From: Halobacteriales archaeon YIM A00013
GTDB lineage: Archaea > Halobacteriota > Halobacteria > Halobacteriales > Haloarculaceae
NCBI GenBank assembly: GCA_025041195.1
Contig: JAKCFM010000002.1
Location: 248,001 to 312,000, forward strand
DNA: 64,000 bases
Reading direction: 5' to 3'
The position numbers and the translations under genes were made by a program. Below the pieces are notes generated by a model. The model did not search any database and was not told where the DNA came from. It worked only from the letters and a program-made list of their open reading frames with translations. Of the stretch, positions 27,923-36,762 are shown one piece after another (position 1 is the stretch's first letter; each line of letters opens with the position of its first letter).

Positions 27923-28759
27923 ATGCTCCGGATCGAACCGCTCGGTGACGACGATCTGGCCCCGGCGATGGCGCTCTCGACGCAGGCCGGCTGGAATCAG
28001 TGTCCAACCGACTGGGAGCGGCTGTTCAAACTCGCTCCGGACGGCTGTTTCGGTGGCTACGTCGACGGCGAGCTGGTTGCGACCACAACAGTGATCACGT
28101 TCGATCGAGCCGTGGCCTGGATCGGGATGGTGCTGGTGGCACAGGCCCACCGACAGCAAGGCTTTGGGTCGGCGCTGTTCGAACGTGGACTGTCATACGC
28201 GCGCGAGCAGGCGGACGCTGTCGGTCTCGATGCAACGACGGCCGGGCGAAGCCTGTACGAACGGGCGGGCTTTCGAGAAACGCACACGGTCGAGCGATGG
28301 GCGGGGCGTCCCACAGAAGCGGTGAGCACCACGGCTGCTATCGAACCAGTAACCGAGATTGCTCCCGTGATCGACTGCGATCGAGCTGCGGTTGGCTCCA
28401 ATCGCGCAGCGTTGCTCACCTCGTTATTCAACGCCCGGGAAACGACGGTGCTGCTTGCGGGCACCCACACCAATCCGCTGGGCTACGTCGTCGTTCGACC
28501 GGGTCGAGAAGCACCCCAGATTGGCCCGCTCGTGGCACCAGACGCCAGCATCGCCTCGGTACTCCTCGGTGGGGTTGCGCACCAGACAACCATTGCGAAC
28601 TGTCTGGTCGACGTGATCGCAAGCGAGCGAACGAGCGACCTGCTCAGGGCGCACGGATTCGGGCGCCAACGCGTTCTCACACGGATGACCCACGAATCCG
28701 ATGATCCACTGCTCAGCGATCCGCACGTCTGGGCGATCGTCGATTTTGCCCTGGGATGA
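27923..28759 (+). CDS. GNAT acetyltransferase, two-domain (YitH/HolE-like)
   Basis: The first domain (residues 1-130) has the acetyl-CoA motif VAQAHRQQGFGSALFERGL (Q/RxxGxG/A) followed by LDATTAGRSLYERAGF. The second domain (about 145-278) contains GYVVVRPGREAPQIGPLVA and AHGFGRQRVLTRM, the arrangement seen in YitH/HolE-type GNAT proteins of about 280 residues. The acceptor is unknown; in this cluster it might acetylate an amino sugar made by the aminotransferase, but nothing in the sequence proves that. It is followed 44 bp later by a FAH gene. Confidence 0.8.
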   Translation: MLRIEPLGDDDLAPAMALSTQAGWNQCPTDWERLFKLAPDGCFGGYVDGELVATTTVITFDRAVAWIGMVLVAQAHRQQGFGSALFERGLSYAREQADAVGLDATTAGRSLYERAGFRETHTVERWAGRPTEAVSTTAAIEPVTEIAPVIDCDRAAVGSNRAALLTSLFNARETTVLLAGTHTNPLGYVVVRPGREAPQIGPLVAPDASIASVLLGGVAHQTTIANCLVDVIASERTSDLLRAHGFGRQRVLTRMTHESDDPLLSDPHVWAIVDFALG

Positions 28760-28803
28760 GTCAGAACACGTATTGATACGGGGTGACAACACACTCGGTA
28801 TCG

Positions 28804-29550
28804 ATGCGAACCGTACGATTCAGCGATCCAGCCGGACAGCCCCGATCAGGAACGTGGACCGACGACGGCATCGTAACGCCGGCAACGACGTACGATCCAG
28901 CGGCGGTGACGCTCCTTCCACCAGCACAACCGACCAAAATCGTCTGCCAGGCGGGCGGCTACGCGGACCACCGGCTCGAATCCGGCCGCGAGGAACGACC
29001 GGATCGCCCCGAACTATTTTTGAAAACGCCAAACTGTGTCGTCGCCCCCGGTGGGACGATTGAGCTGCCACCCAATCGCTCACCGATCGAGTACGAGGCG
29101 GAGATCGGTGTGGTCATCGACGAGCAGTGTCGCAGCGTCGACGAATCGGCTGCCATGTCATACGTCGCCGGCTTCACCTGTGTCAATGATATTTCCAACC
29201 GCCCTGATCAGCGCGAGGAGCGAAACTGGGTTCGCGGGAAGGCGTTCGACGCTTCCTGTCCGATCGGTCCAGTTGTTGCGAGTCCTGACGACGTTCCAGC
29301 CGACGCAACGCTCGAGCTCAGAGTAAACGGCACGACCGAACAGCAGTCGTCTCGTGACAATCTGCTCTTTTCGATTCCCGAGCTCATCGCCGAAATCAGT
29401 GCGCTGATAACGCTTGAGCCAGGCGATGTCGTCGCCACTGGGACCCCATTTGGCCCTGGCGAACTCACTGCAGGAGACACCGTTGCTGTCGAGGTTGAGG
29501 GCGTTGGCGTGCTAGAAAACACCGTCAAACGAGCCGACCACGACCGCTGA
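28804..29550 (+). CDS. Fumarylacetoacetate hydrolase family enzyme (second in cluster)
   Basis: A 248-residue FAH-fold protein. It carries KIVCQAGGYADHRLE at the usual GLNY position (variant), IEYEAEIGVVID with metal-ligand Glu residues, CVNDISNRPDQ, GKAFDASCPIGP and the closing VATGTPFGPGELTAGD. ATG 28804 gives MRTVRFSDP, matching the family start; GTG 28783 is less likely. It could isomerise, decarboxylate or hydrolyse a diketo acid. Its stop (29550) directly abuts the stop of the convergent oxidoreductase (29551). Confidence 0.85.
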   Translation: MRTVRFSDPAGQPRSGTWTDDGIVTPATTYDPAAVTLLPPAQPTKIVCQAGGYADHRLESGREERPDRPELFLKTPNCVVAPGGTIELPPNRSPIEYEAEIGVVIDEQCRSVDESAAMSYVAGFTCVNDISNRPDQREERNWVRGKAFDASCPIGPVVASPDDVPADATLELRVNGTTEQQSSRDNLLFSIPELIAEISALITLEPGDVVATGTPFGPGELTAGDTVAVEVEGVGVLENTVKRADHDR

Positions 29551-30471
29551 TCAGTTCGGTGAACTGCCAGAGTGTGCAACGTAGGGTTGGTAGCTCTCCA
29601 GAAACACCTCGCCGTCGGCGTGGATGTCCGCGAGTGTCGGGCTCGTCGGCTCAATGCGCTCGGTATAAGTGAGCGCCCCGCGGGTTGCGAGCAACAGCCG
29701 TGCACCATCGAGCACCCGTGCCGATTCGTCGATCGATCCCTCGATCGTCGCTTGAAAGCCAGCAAGATACGATTCGTACATCGATCGGCGCTCGTCACCA
29801 TCGCTGCCCTCGATTAGTGTCGTCCGGGTTGTATCGCCAACGTCGAGCAGGCCGAACACGCCCGGGTCGTCGCCACCATCGAATCGGATCGTCGTCACCA
29901 CGTCATTTTCGAACGTCACCTGGACGGTCTGTCCGGGCTGGCTCGTGGGGCTGACCGATCGCCAATCCGCACCGGCGAGTCGACGGGCAGTTGCAGTCAG
30001 ATGCGCGCCGTAGTAGAACGAATGGTTGTACCCAGCCATCCAGAGCTGGCGTTCGACGACGCCAGTGGGCCACTCCAGCAGGGTTGGATGGTATCCCAGA
30101 GCTGATCCCCCGTACAGCGGTGTCTGTCCCGCAACGTCCGCAAGCCGAGCGAGCGAGTCAAGATCGCCAGCGACCGGTTTATCAATCAACACCGGCACGT
30201 CGGCCTCCAAAAACGGTGTGGCCAGCGACACGTGAGTGTCCCAGTTCACCGACAACACCATGACACCATCCACGTGATCAACCATCGACGACGGCGAGTC
30301 GACGATCGTGGCGTCGTGTGTCCGTGCAAACGTCTGCAGCGTTGCTGGCTCACGAACTGCACCCCCGTCCCACACCCCGGCAATCGTCATCGACGGCATG
30401 CGCGCAAGAATCTCCGCAAAGGCCGACGGATGACTGCTGTCTAGCCCCAGGATGCCGATTCGATGCATCAT
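29551..30471 (-). CDS. Gfo/Idh/MocA-like protein, catalytic His motif not seen (copy F)
   Basis: The 306-residue protein starts HRIGILGLDSSHPSAFAE, with a Ser/His-containing nucleotide loop, and has VLIDKPVAGDLDSLA, which retains the motif Lys. At the place of the HxxD pair I see only YGGSALGYHPTLLEWPTG, so the second catalytic residue is uncertain. The C-terminal domain is shorter than in copies A-D. It marks the right end of the catabolic island; the next gene is the first Orc1/Cdc6-like gene. Confidence 0.75.
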   Translation of the reverse strand: MMHRIGILGLDSSHPSAFAEILARMPSMTIAGVWDGGAVREPATLQTFARTHDATIVDSPSSMVDHVDGVMVLSVNWDTHVSLATPFLEADVPVLIDKPVAGDLDSLARLADVAGQTPLYGGSALGYHPTLLEWPTGVVERQLWMAGYNHSFYYGAHLTATARRLAGADWRSVSPTSQPGQTVQVTFENDVVTTIRFDGGDDPGVFGLLDVGDTTRTTLIEGSDGDERRSMYESYLAGFQATIEGSIDESARVLDGARLLLATRGALTYTERIEPTSPTLADIHADGEVFLESYQPYVAHSGSSPN

Positions 30472-30731
30472 ACACAGTGTCGGCCGTCACCGAGGTAAAG
30501 CTACGGTTGACGGTGACCGATCTGCATTTGGTCGTGTCCGTCCGAAAAATCAGCGCTGAACGGACGGTTCCCAGTGGTTTCGAATCGCCGACGGAGTGCA
30601 TATATTTTCGATCGTAGTTTGTCAATGTCAAATAATAGAGCGAGTATAGGGGGAGTAAACCGGTGATAATCTGATATCCACTGAAGCCAGGAACAGAGTA
30701 CACTTTTCCGATTGGACAGTGATCCTCAGCT

Positions 30732-31760
30732 ATGATCCGGGATGCTCGGGTGTTGCGAGCTGGGTTCGTTCCGCGGGAGATCGAGCACCGGGACGCCGAG
30801 CTCAACCATCTTTCTAGCGTGTTCGAGCCGATCAAGGCTGGTGATCCCGCTGACACAGCACTGGTGACCGGGCCGAGCGGGGCTGGCAAGACGTGTCTCT
30901 CGAAGTTCGTCACCGAACGGCTGCGCGAGGAGGTGCTGGCTATCGAAACGACCTACATCAACTGCTGGCGCAACTACACGCGATTTCGGGTGTTCTATCA
31001 GTTGCTCGATGATCTGGGTGAGACGATCGACATTCACCGGCAATCGACGCCACACGACGAGCTGATCGCCCGACTCCAGAACTACGATGGCCCGCGGCGG
31101 ATCGTCATTCTCGACGAGGCGGACCAGCTGGAGGATCCGTCCGTGTTGTACGATCTACACAGTCTGAATCGATTTGCGATCATCTGTATCGCCAACCGGG
31201 AGACCGAGCTGATGAGTCACGTTGACGATCGGCTCCGCAGTCGCCTCCAGTCTAGCGAGCACATTCGCATGGAGAAGTATCACCACGAGCAGCTCACAGA
31301 CATCCTGCAAGCACGCGTTCGGTGGGGGCTTGATCCCGAGGTGATCACGGACGACCAGCTCGCCACGATCGCAAACAGTGCCGCGGGTGATGCGCGCCTG
31401 GCGATCGGTATTCTTCGGGCGGCAGCAAGCGGGGCAGCCCGGGAGAACCGCGAGCGAATCACCGACGAGTTGCTCGACCGAGCGGCCACTGATGCACAGG
31501 CACAGCTCCACCAGCGGAGTCTCGATTCGCTGACGCCACACCAGCAGACGGTGTACGACATCGTTCGAGCGCACGAACCGCTGAGTCCCAGCGAGATTTA
31601 TGAGCACTACACTGCAACGGTCGATGACCCGCGGACGAAACGCACGGTCAGAACGTATCTTCAGAAGATGGTGCAGTACAATCTGCTCGTCGCTGATGGC
31701 GCAAGCCGCGACCGGGAGTACGCACTCATTGATTCGGCGGCCGTCTCAACGCCGACGTGA
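30732..31760 (+). CDS. Orc1/Cdc6-like AAA+ ATPase (module copy 1)
   Basis: This 342-residue ATPase has Walker A (GPSGAGKT, residues 47-54), Walker B (VILDEADQ, Asp128-Glu129), sensor-1 region CIANRETEL, sensor-2-type GDARLAIGILRAA, and a C-terminal winged helix (SLTPHQQTVYDIV to KMVQYNLLVADG). It is shorter than chromosomal Orc1/Cdc6 origin proteins and lacks a long N-terminal extension. It matches the protein at 56050-57078 in length residue for residue and in most of the sequence. In that second copy it is directly followed by the RecA-like, helical and PolB2 genes; here about 3.9 kb of foreign genes intervene. A role in loading or recruiting the module on DNA, rather than origin firing, is inference; no origin repeats were seen nearby. 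Confidence 0.88.
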   Translation: MIRDARVLRAGFVPREIEHRDAELNHLSSVFEPIKAGDPADTALVTGPSGAGKTCLSKFVTERLREEVLAIETTYINCWRNYTRFRVFYQLLDDLGETIDIHRQSTPHDELIARLQNYDGPRRIVILDEADQLEDPSVLYDLHSLNRFAIICIANRETELMSHVDDRLRSRLQSSEHIRMEKYHHEQLTDILQARVRWGLDPEVITDDQLATIANSAAGDARLAIGILRAAASGAARENRERITDELLDRAATDAQAQLHQRSLDSLTPHQQTVYDIVRAHEPLSPSEIYEHYTATVDDPRTKRTVRTYLQKMVQYNLLVADGASRDREYALIDSAAVSTPT

Positions 31761-31855
31761 GCTGCGAACAGCACAAGGACGGAGCAATTCCCTCACGGAG
31801 AGCCGTTCGTTGTGGAAGGCATAGTAGTACTAACGTGAGAGTGTTGGATAGTAAC

Positions 31856-32407
31856 ATGATAGCGACACTCACGAGCACGGTGCTTCAATTCGCCATCGAA
31901 GGGCTTGTTGGGCTCATGCTCTCCCTCTGTATCCTGGTGTTGTACGTTCTATCGCCCGCTTCCGGCGGAGACGACAGCGCAACGGACGCACGCTCTGATC
32001 CGTACTTCGAGGACAATACTGAGCTCTGCCATGATTTCACGAACAGTGACGTCCAGCAGTGGCTCCGGACGGATGGCGGGATGGACCGGCTCGAAGACTG
32101 GATCGATGCCGACATGGCCCAGTCCGTTCACGACGGGGCGGATGAATCGCACTACGCAGTGCTCAATGGCTGGTGGTATACGATGGCCACGGAGCTTGGA
32201 TTTGCTCACACGGCTGATGCGGCGCACTCGAAGCGCACAATCGCTGTGACATTCACAGCAGCGTATAGCAATCATTCAGTCCGTGTTGGAGATGTCTCGG
32301 AGTTTGGCAGCGTGATCGGAACGTCGCCGTTCATCGTCGAATACACCCGGAACCGAGCGAGTGAGACCGAGTTTCTTGAAGAACGGACCGAGAGCCAACT
32401 GCTTTAG
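31856..32407 (+). CDS. Unknown protein with N-terminal membrane anchor
   Basis: The 183-residue product (ATG 31856) has one hydrophobic segment (LMLSLCILVLYVL, about residues 20-32) followed by an acidic soluble domain with two short Trp-containing motifs (WLRTDGG, NGWWYTMATELG). I recognise no family. It lies in the block inserted between the module's Orc gene and RecA-like gene, together with an ABC exporter and its TetR regulator, and is convergent with the ABC permease gene. Confidence 0.6.
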   Translation: MIATLTSTVLQFAIEGLVGLMLSLCILVLYVLSPASGGDDSATDARSDPYFEDNTELCHDFTNSDVQQWLRTDGGMDRLEDWIDADMAQSVHDGADESHYAVLNGWWYTMATELGFAHTADAAHSKRTIAVTFTAAYSNHSVRVGDVSEFGSVIGTSPFIVEYTRNRASETEFLEERTESQLL

Positions 32408-32492
32408 GATCTGCAGATGACGTCGAAAAATCGATGGCACAGACATGTCGAGGGAATCTGGACAATGAACGTCTTGATCGTGGATATCCTGA

Positions 32493-33281
32493 TCATCCAT
32501 TAATGTCCCGTCGCTGAAATCGACGTTGACTGAGGAACACGAGCACAACGGTTGCGATAAGTAAGATAAAAGTAGAAACCACATCATAACTGCCATTAAT
32601 CAAGATCGATGATGGATCGTAGTACGCACGTGGACTGATATACGCTATCCACGACTGCCCCGTCCCCGACGCTACAAACCTGATCGTATTGAGAACGACT
32701 ATGATTCCAGCCCCAATTCGCTGTGCAACGGTCACTCGATTGTACAACGTTGATAGGTAGATACCGATCGCAGAACAGATGAGCAGATATGGGATTGCAA
32801 GCACATGAGCCATCACTAAGCGAACTGGATCAACGGACTCTCCGATACCAAGGGCTGCAACGTAGATAACAACCACCAGGGCACCATTCACAGTTATAAT
32901 AGGGACGAACAACGAGACAAATTTCTCTGCAAGAAGACGTGATCGTGAGAATGGGAGCAATAGGAGAAGATCCATCCGGGCGTGTTCGATATCGTCAGCG
33001 ATCAGACCTGCAGCAGTGTACGCGAAATAGATCCCGAGAGCCCAGATCACGACGAAACTATAGACCTCCGCCGCGAGCCATCCTTCAATAGTGGACAACT
33101 CGACGATGCCAAACACTTCGAGCATAACCTGTGGGATCGCATCCACCGCTGAGCGTAATTGCTCCTTTGGTAGCGACTGAAAATATGACAGCAAAAATAC
33201 TATATATAGACTAACACTTGCTGTAAGCCCAACTGTCCAACGGAGTCGTTGGGTCGCTTCATACCGAGCCGTCTCAAACAT
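32493..33281 (-). CDS. ABC-2 type exporter permease
   Basis: About 262 residues with six predicted membrane helices and the layout of ABC-2/CcmB-type permeases: N-terminal MFETARYEATQRLRW, the GLIADDIEHARMDLLLLLPF coupling segment, and C-terminal helices ending with an Arg-rich tail. ATG at 33281 (overlapping the ATPase gene by 8 bases) is preferred; an ATG at 33302 would add seven residues. It pairs with the ATPase at 33274-34194 and is controlled, by position, by the TetR gene at 34293. Such pairs export drugs, lipids or peptides; the cargo is unknown. Confidence 0.82.
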   Translation of the reverse strand: MFETARYEATQRLRWTVGLTASVSLYIVFLLSYFQSLPKEQLRSAVDAIPQVMLEVFGIVELSTIEGWLAAEVYSFVVIWALGIYFAYTAAGLIADDIEHARMDLLLLLPFSRSRLLAEKFVSLFVPIITVNGALVVVIYVAALGIGESVDPVRLVMAHVLAIPYLLICSAIGIYLSTLYNRVTVAQRIGAGIIVVLNTIRFVASGTGQSWIAYISPRAYYDPSSILINGSYDVVSTFILLIATVVLVFLSQRRFQRRDING

Positions 33282-34194
33282 TTGCTTGCTCCCCGCTATC
33301 ACTGGTCACGTATGGCTTCGTCTCTCCATAGTAGTGCATGAACACGTCTTCGAGCGGAGGCTCGCTGATCTCTACATCGAGAATCTCGTAGTTCGCAAGC
33401 TGTCTACAGAGCGTGGTGTAGTCACCGGCGTAGGTGAACTGCGTTTCATCACCCATCGATGTGATGTCAATCACACCATCAATCGCCGACAGATCCATGT
33501 CTTCGCCGTCGATTACCTGAACACGAACGCGTTTTCCGCCGCGATTAACCAGTGATTCGATATCCTCAAGTCCAACAAGACGTCCCTCGCGAAGGATTCC
33601 CACACGATCACAGACGCGACGGACCTCGCTCAGAACGTGCGACGAGAAGAAAATTGTCGTTCCATTTGCCGTTTCATCTCTGATGAATTCGTTGAACTGT
33701 GCCTGGTTTAGTGGATCGAGCCCGGAAGTCGGCTCATCCATGACGACGAGGTCCGGATCGTGCATGAACGCCTGGATAATGCCGAGGAGTTGCTTGTTCC
33801 CACTCGAATACTCACGAATCGGTTGATCGAGTGGCGGTTTGAACGACTCAAGAAGCTCCGTCCGTCGTTGGTCTCCCTTGACCGTTGCGTAGTAATTGAG
33901 CAGCGCGTTGCCCGTAACAGCCTCGTTAAATCCGAGTTCAGCCGGGAGATACCCGATCCGTTGTTTCACGTCGATAAACGCGTCCTCGTCGCTCACATCC
34001 GCGCCGAGTACCGAGGCCGTTCCAGTGGTTGGATCAAGCAATCCCAGAATCGTCCGGATTGTCGTCGTCTTTCCGGCTCCATTTGGGCCAAGGAAGCCGA
34101 ATATCTCTCCTTTCTCAACGGTGAATGATAGGGAATCGACGCCAAGGACTGACCCGTAGTCTTTGGTTAGATCGGTCACGGTGATTGCTGTCAT
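33274..34194 (-). CDS. ABC exporter ATP-binding protein
   Basis: The 306-residue ATPase shows Walker A (GPNGAGKTTTIRT), Q-loop (IGYLPAELGFNE), a signature variant (EYSSGNKQLLGIIQ, where LSGGQ reads YSSGN), Walker B (LVVMDEPTSGLDP) and H-loop (FFSSHVLSE). The last 80 residues are the C-terminal extension common in ABC-2 drug/lipid exporters. It starts 98 bp from the divergent TetR gene, with a long palindrome between, which is typical local repression. The downstream permease overlaps it by 8 bases. Confidence 0.88.
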   Translation of the reverse strand: MTAITVTDLTKDYGSVLGVDSLSFTVEKGEIFGFLGPNGAGKTTTIRTILGLLDPTTGTASVLGADVSDEDAFIDVKQRIGYLPAELGFNEAVTGNALLNYYATVKGDQRRTELLESFKPPLDQPIREYSSGNKQLLGIIQAFMHDPDLVVMDEPTSGLDPLNQAQFNEFIRDETANGTTIFFSSHVLSEVRRVCDRVGILREGRLVGLEDIESLVNRGGKRVRVQVIDGEDMDLSAIDGVIDITSMGDETQFTYAGDYTTLCRQLANYEILDVEISEPPLEDVFMHYYGETKPYVTSDSGEQANV

Positions 34195-34229
34195 GTCTTT
34201 TTCTTCGCACTATTACTACCTAACTGTTT

Positions 34230-34257
34230 CGGTTAATGGAGTATACCCCGTTAACCG
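34230..34257. promoter_or_regulatory. 28-bp palindromic operator between TetR gene and ABC exporter
   Basis: CGGTTAA (34230-34236) and TTAACCG (34251-34257) flank a symmetric core containing GTATAC; 24 of 28 positions are symmetric. It sits in the middle of the 98-bp divergent intergenic region. The most likely ligand is the TetR protein encoded at 34293, repressing both directions. A TATA-like ttatttatt lies just to the right at about 34262-34272. Confidence 0.75.
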
Positions 34258-34292
34258 CCTAGTTTATTTATTAACCAACCGAATAGCGTGAC

Positions 34293-34913
34293 ATGGCCGG
34301 ATTTAGCGACGAAGAACGCGCACGCATCAGAAAGGAACTCATTCAGACAGGCCGCAGCCTGATGTTTACTCATGGTCCAAAGAAAACCACAATCACAGAC
34401 ATCACTGATGCAGTCGGAATCTCCAAGCCAATGTTCTACCGATTTTTCGACGCAAAAGCGGATCTGTATCTCGTGATTCTGCAACAGGCGAGTGAGGAAT
34501 TTTACGAGAATGTTCAAGAAGAGTTAGACGAAGTGACAGACCCTTGTGAAGGACTAAAACGGGTGCTCTGGTGTTACAGGGAGTATCTCGAGACCAATCC
34601 GCTCGTCCAACAAACATTTACGCAAGACAATTACCGAAAGATATTCCGAAACGTCTCCCCAGAACTATTACAGGAAATTCAGCAGGAAGGTGTGGCGAAC
34701 ATCATGCCTTTCATTGAGGCGCTGCAAGAGCGGAGTGACGGGCCGTTTGCAGAGCGTGATCCAGCAACGGTTCTCGGGGTCTTGAGTACGATTGCCCTAC
34801 AGGTGCTGCACAAGGACAGGTACGAGGAGTATGAAGAAGGGTACTACGACCAGATAATGGACCTGCTCATCACATCCCTAGCAGAAGGACTGACCACATC
34901 AGAAACGCCGTAA
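34293..34913 (+). CDS. TetR/AcrR-family transcriptional regulator
   Basis: The 206-residue protein has the TetR N-terminal HTH (RKELIQTGRSLMFTHGPKK, TTITDITDAVGISKPMFYRFF), followed by a helical ligand/dimer domain. It is divergent from the two-gene ABC exporter and preceded by a long palindrome, so it probably represses the exporter until a ligand binds. Base composition here is more AT-rich than in the sugar island, which fits an acquired cassette. Confidence 0.9.
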   Translation: MAGFSDEERARIRKELIQTGRSLMFTHGPKKTTITDITDAVGISKPMFYRFFDAKADLYLVILQQASEEFYENVQEELDEVTDPCEGLKRVLWCYREYLETNPLVQQTFTQDNYRKIFRNVSPELLQEIQQEGVANIMPFIEALQERSDGPFAERDPATVLGVLSTIALQVLHKDRYEEYEEGYYDQIMDLLITSLAEGLTTSETP

Positions 34914-35146
34914 TGTCGAGCAGCTATATTCTCACGTGAAGAGTGGATTGTAGCTGGTACTGTGGACGTGGCCAACTTCTCACGAAGCGTCGATGGATAT
35001 ATACAGACGGGTGGATGTGCGGATCAGGAGCTCATTTCCGACTGAGGTCATGTATCATCGTTCACCTTTTGGGTGGAAGATCCAAACAAAATACTACAGT
35101 ATAAGATGGAATACAATTATTCACTATGAGATTGCATCCCATCATA

Positions 35147-35347
35147 ATGAAAGCTATATGGGAGTCGCTATCTCGATGGGACCGTGATAGAATCATCACA
35201 GTGGCCATTGCGAGTGTTGGATTGTACATCGGAACTGCTATCGGTCAATCAGAGACAGAGCAATTGATTTTAACCGTGAGTTTATCCACAGCCATGGTGT
35301 TGGCATACAATATAATGTCGATATTAATGGGAAATGCTATACAGTAA
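35147..35347 (+). CDS. Small membrane protein, unknown
   Basis: A 66-residue frame (MKAIWESLSRWDRD start) with two hydrophobic segments (IITVAIASVGLYIGTAIG and LILTVSLSTAMVLAYNIM). It lies in an AT-rich 731-bp gap (34914-35644) that has no other convincing gene. An ATG seven codons upstream is also possible. It could be a real tiny membrane protein of the exporter cassette or a chance frame. Confidence 0.4.
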   Translation: MKAIWESLSRWDRDRIITVAIASVGLYIGTAIGQSETEQLILTVSLSTAMVLAYNIMSILMGNAIQ

Positions 35348-35587
35348 CTATTTCATGCCACTATTGCCTGTCAGCTACCTGCCCTACCGTACTCGTGGAG
35401 GTTAGGACCCACATGTAAAATACGGCATGAGACCCCATTATGAGGAAATCACCCAACAATCGGGAGGTGTCTCCTGCGCTTCTACATCGGTCACGGAGCT
35501 CCAGACGTTCCAATCGGAATCTCTGAAAATCAACTACAGGGTCTATTAGCAGTGCATAGACCCGTACGTGGATGAGCAGCCGTTTCA

Positions 35588-35644
35588 TGAAATCCCAGAA
35601 ACGACACGCCGTCGCTTATTCCCGAGCGCAGCGTTATCGCAACC
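35588..35644 (+). promoter_or_regulatory. Conserved promoter block of the RecA-like gene (module copy 1)
   Basis: The 57 bp before the ATG at 35645 match the 57 bp before the second copy (57158-57214) almost base for base, with no length change. Shared blocks are CCAGAAACGACACGCC, a TATA-like CGCTTA(T/A)T about 27-31 bp before the ATG, and GTTATC just before it. The spacing predicts a leaderless transcript. Sequence upstream of this block differs between the copies, so the conservation marks a functional boundary. Confidence 0.65.
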
Positions 35645-36448
35645 ATGAACGATACCAACGGCTCCGATCGACGGCTTGCAGCGTCACAGCCGACTGCAGG
35701 AGCGACGCGTAATCGAGCGCTGTGCAGCGACGGATCGGTACCAGACGGTGCGACAGTGTTTCCAACGCTTGCGCCGGAGGTGACGCTCCTTGATGGCGAC
35801 GGTGACCGGATCGTTGCGCCGCTACAGTCGCTCGTTGTCGATCATCTGTTGTTGAACGATGGCCCGGCGTTCTGGATCGACGTTCACGGCTACGCCACGA
35901 CGACACAGTTCGCCCGGATCGCACCCAGTCGACAGCTGCTTGATCGCGTGCACGTCGCGCGTGGATTCACCCCCTACCAGCATTACAGCGTCTGCTGCGA
36001 TCTTCCGGCGGCGATTGCGGCCCATTCCGAGGAGCCAGCGCTGATCGTCGCGCCGGCACTGGACGCCCATTACCAGCACGAGGACACGCTCGCGACGGAG
36101 CAGGCACAGACGCTGCTGGGTCGTGTGCTCGCACGGCTGCGCCGATGTGCCAGAGTGTACGACGTGCCCGTGCTCGTTGGACGCACCACCAGCAGTTCGG
36201 CCACCGAGCCGATCGCAACGATCGCTGATCGACAGTTGCGCTGTGAGCAAACGCCCATGGGCCCACAGTTCGTCGCTGACGAATTCGAAACCACGCTGTA
36301 TCCCGTCGGCGATGGGTTCTATCAGACGACCTTCGCCTACTGGCGGGCACTGCTGGCCACACGTGCCAGACAAATTGACGACATGCAGCCAACCGCCAGA
36401 CCGAGGACGCCGGATCCACTCAGCGCACTCCAGCACGGGGGACGATAA
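35645..36448 (+). CDS. RecA/RadA-fold protein without Walker A (module copy 1)
   Basis: The 267-residue protein aligns along the RadA core: AFWIDVHGYATTTQFARIAP occupies the place of the RadA strand and catalytic-Glu loop, then LLDRVHVARGFT, LIVAPALDAHYQHED, VLARLRRCARVYDVPVLVG and TLYPVGDGFYQTT follow in RadA order. No GxxxxGK(T/S) is present and the catalytic Glu position is not conserved, so ATP hydrolysis is unlikely. Inactivated RecA homologues linked to PolB2 polymerases have, as I recall, been described in archaea and compared with bacterial ImuA, so an accessory role in damage-tolerant synthesis is plausible inference. It is two bases from the helical-protein gene. Confidence 0.75.
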   Translation: MNDTNGSDRRLAASQPTAGATRNRALCSDGSVPDGATVFPTLAPEVTLLDGDGDRIVAPLQSLVVDHLLLNDGPAFWIDVHGYATTTQFARIAPSRQLLDRVHVARGFTPYQHYSVCCDLPAAIAAHSEEPALIVAPALDAHYQHEDTLATEQAQTLLGRVLARLRRCARVYDVPVLVGRTTSSSATEPIATIADRQLRCEQTPMGPQFVADEFETTLYPVGDGFYQTTFAYWRALLATRARQIDDMQPTARPRTPDPLSALQHGGR

Positions 36449-36450
36449 GG

Positions 36451-36741
36451 ATGGGACGCACCAATCCCACCTACCGCGATCTGTTTAGCTCGCTTGCGGA
36501 TCGCTGGGCAACGTTCCGACGAGCGCTCCGGTCGCGCGATCAACCACGGTTCGATCAGTTGTTCGACTACGCCCGCGAACACGCTGACGCCAGTGGCCTG
36601 TTGAACCACCAGGAGCCGCTGCTCCCTGCGCTGGTCAGCATCGATCTCGAACAGGAACGCCGGCTCGATGAGCACGAACGGCGACTGGCACTGGTTGAGC
36701 AGCGACTTGCTGACAGTGAATCCGGAGACGAAGAAGACTGA
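36451..36741 (+). CDS. 96-aa helical protein of the PolB2 module (copy 1)
   Basis: The protein begins MGRTNPTYRDLFSSLADRW and is predicted all-helical; the C-terminal third (about residues 65-90) is a charged heptad-like coiled coil rich in Glu/Arg, ending in acidic residues. It matches the 97-aa protein at 58030, diverging mainly after residue 80. It starts two bases after the RecA-like gene, so the two are surely co-translated. A bridging or tethering subunit is likely but unproven. Two broken relics of the same gene are at 37701-37793 and 53884-53979. Confidence 0.8.
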   Translation: MGRTNPTYRDLFSSLADRWATFRRALRSRDQPRFDQLFDYAREHADASGLLNHQEPLLPALVSIDLEQERRLDEHERRLALVEQRLADSESGDEED

Positions 36742-36762
36742 CGGCCGCGTGAGAACACGATA

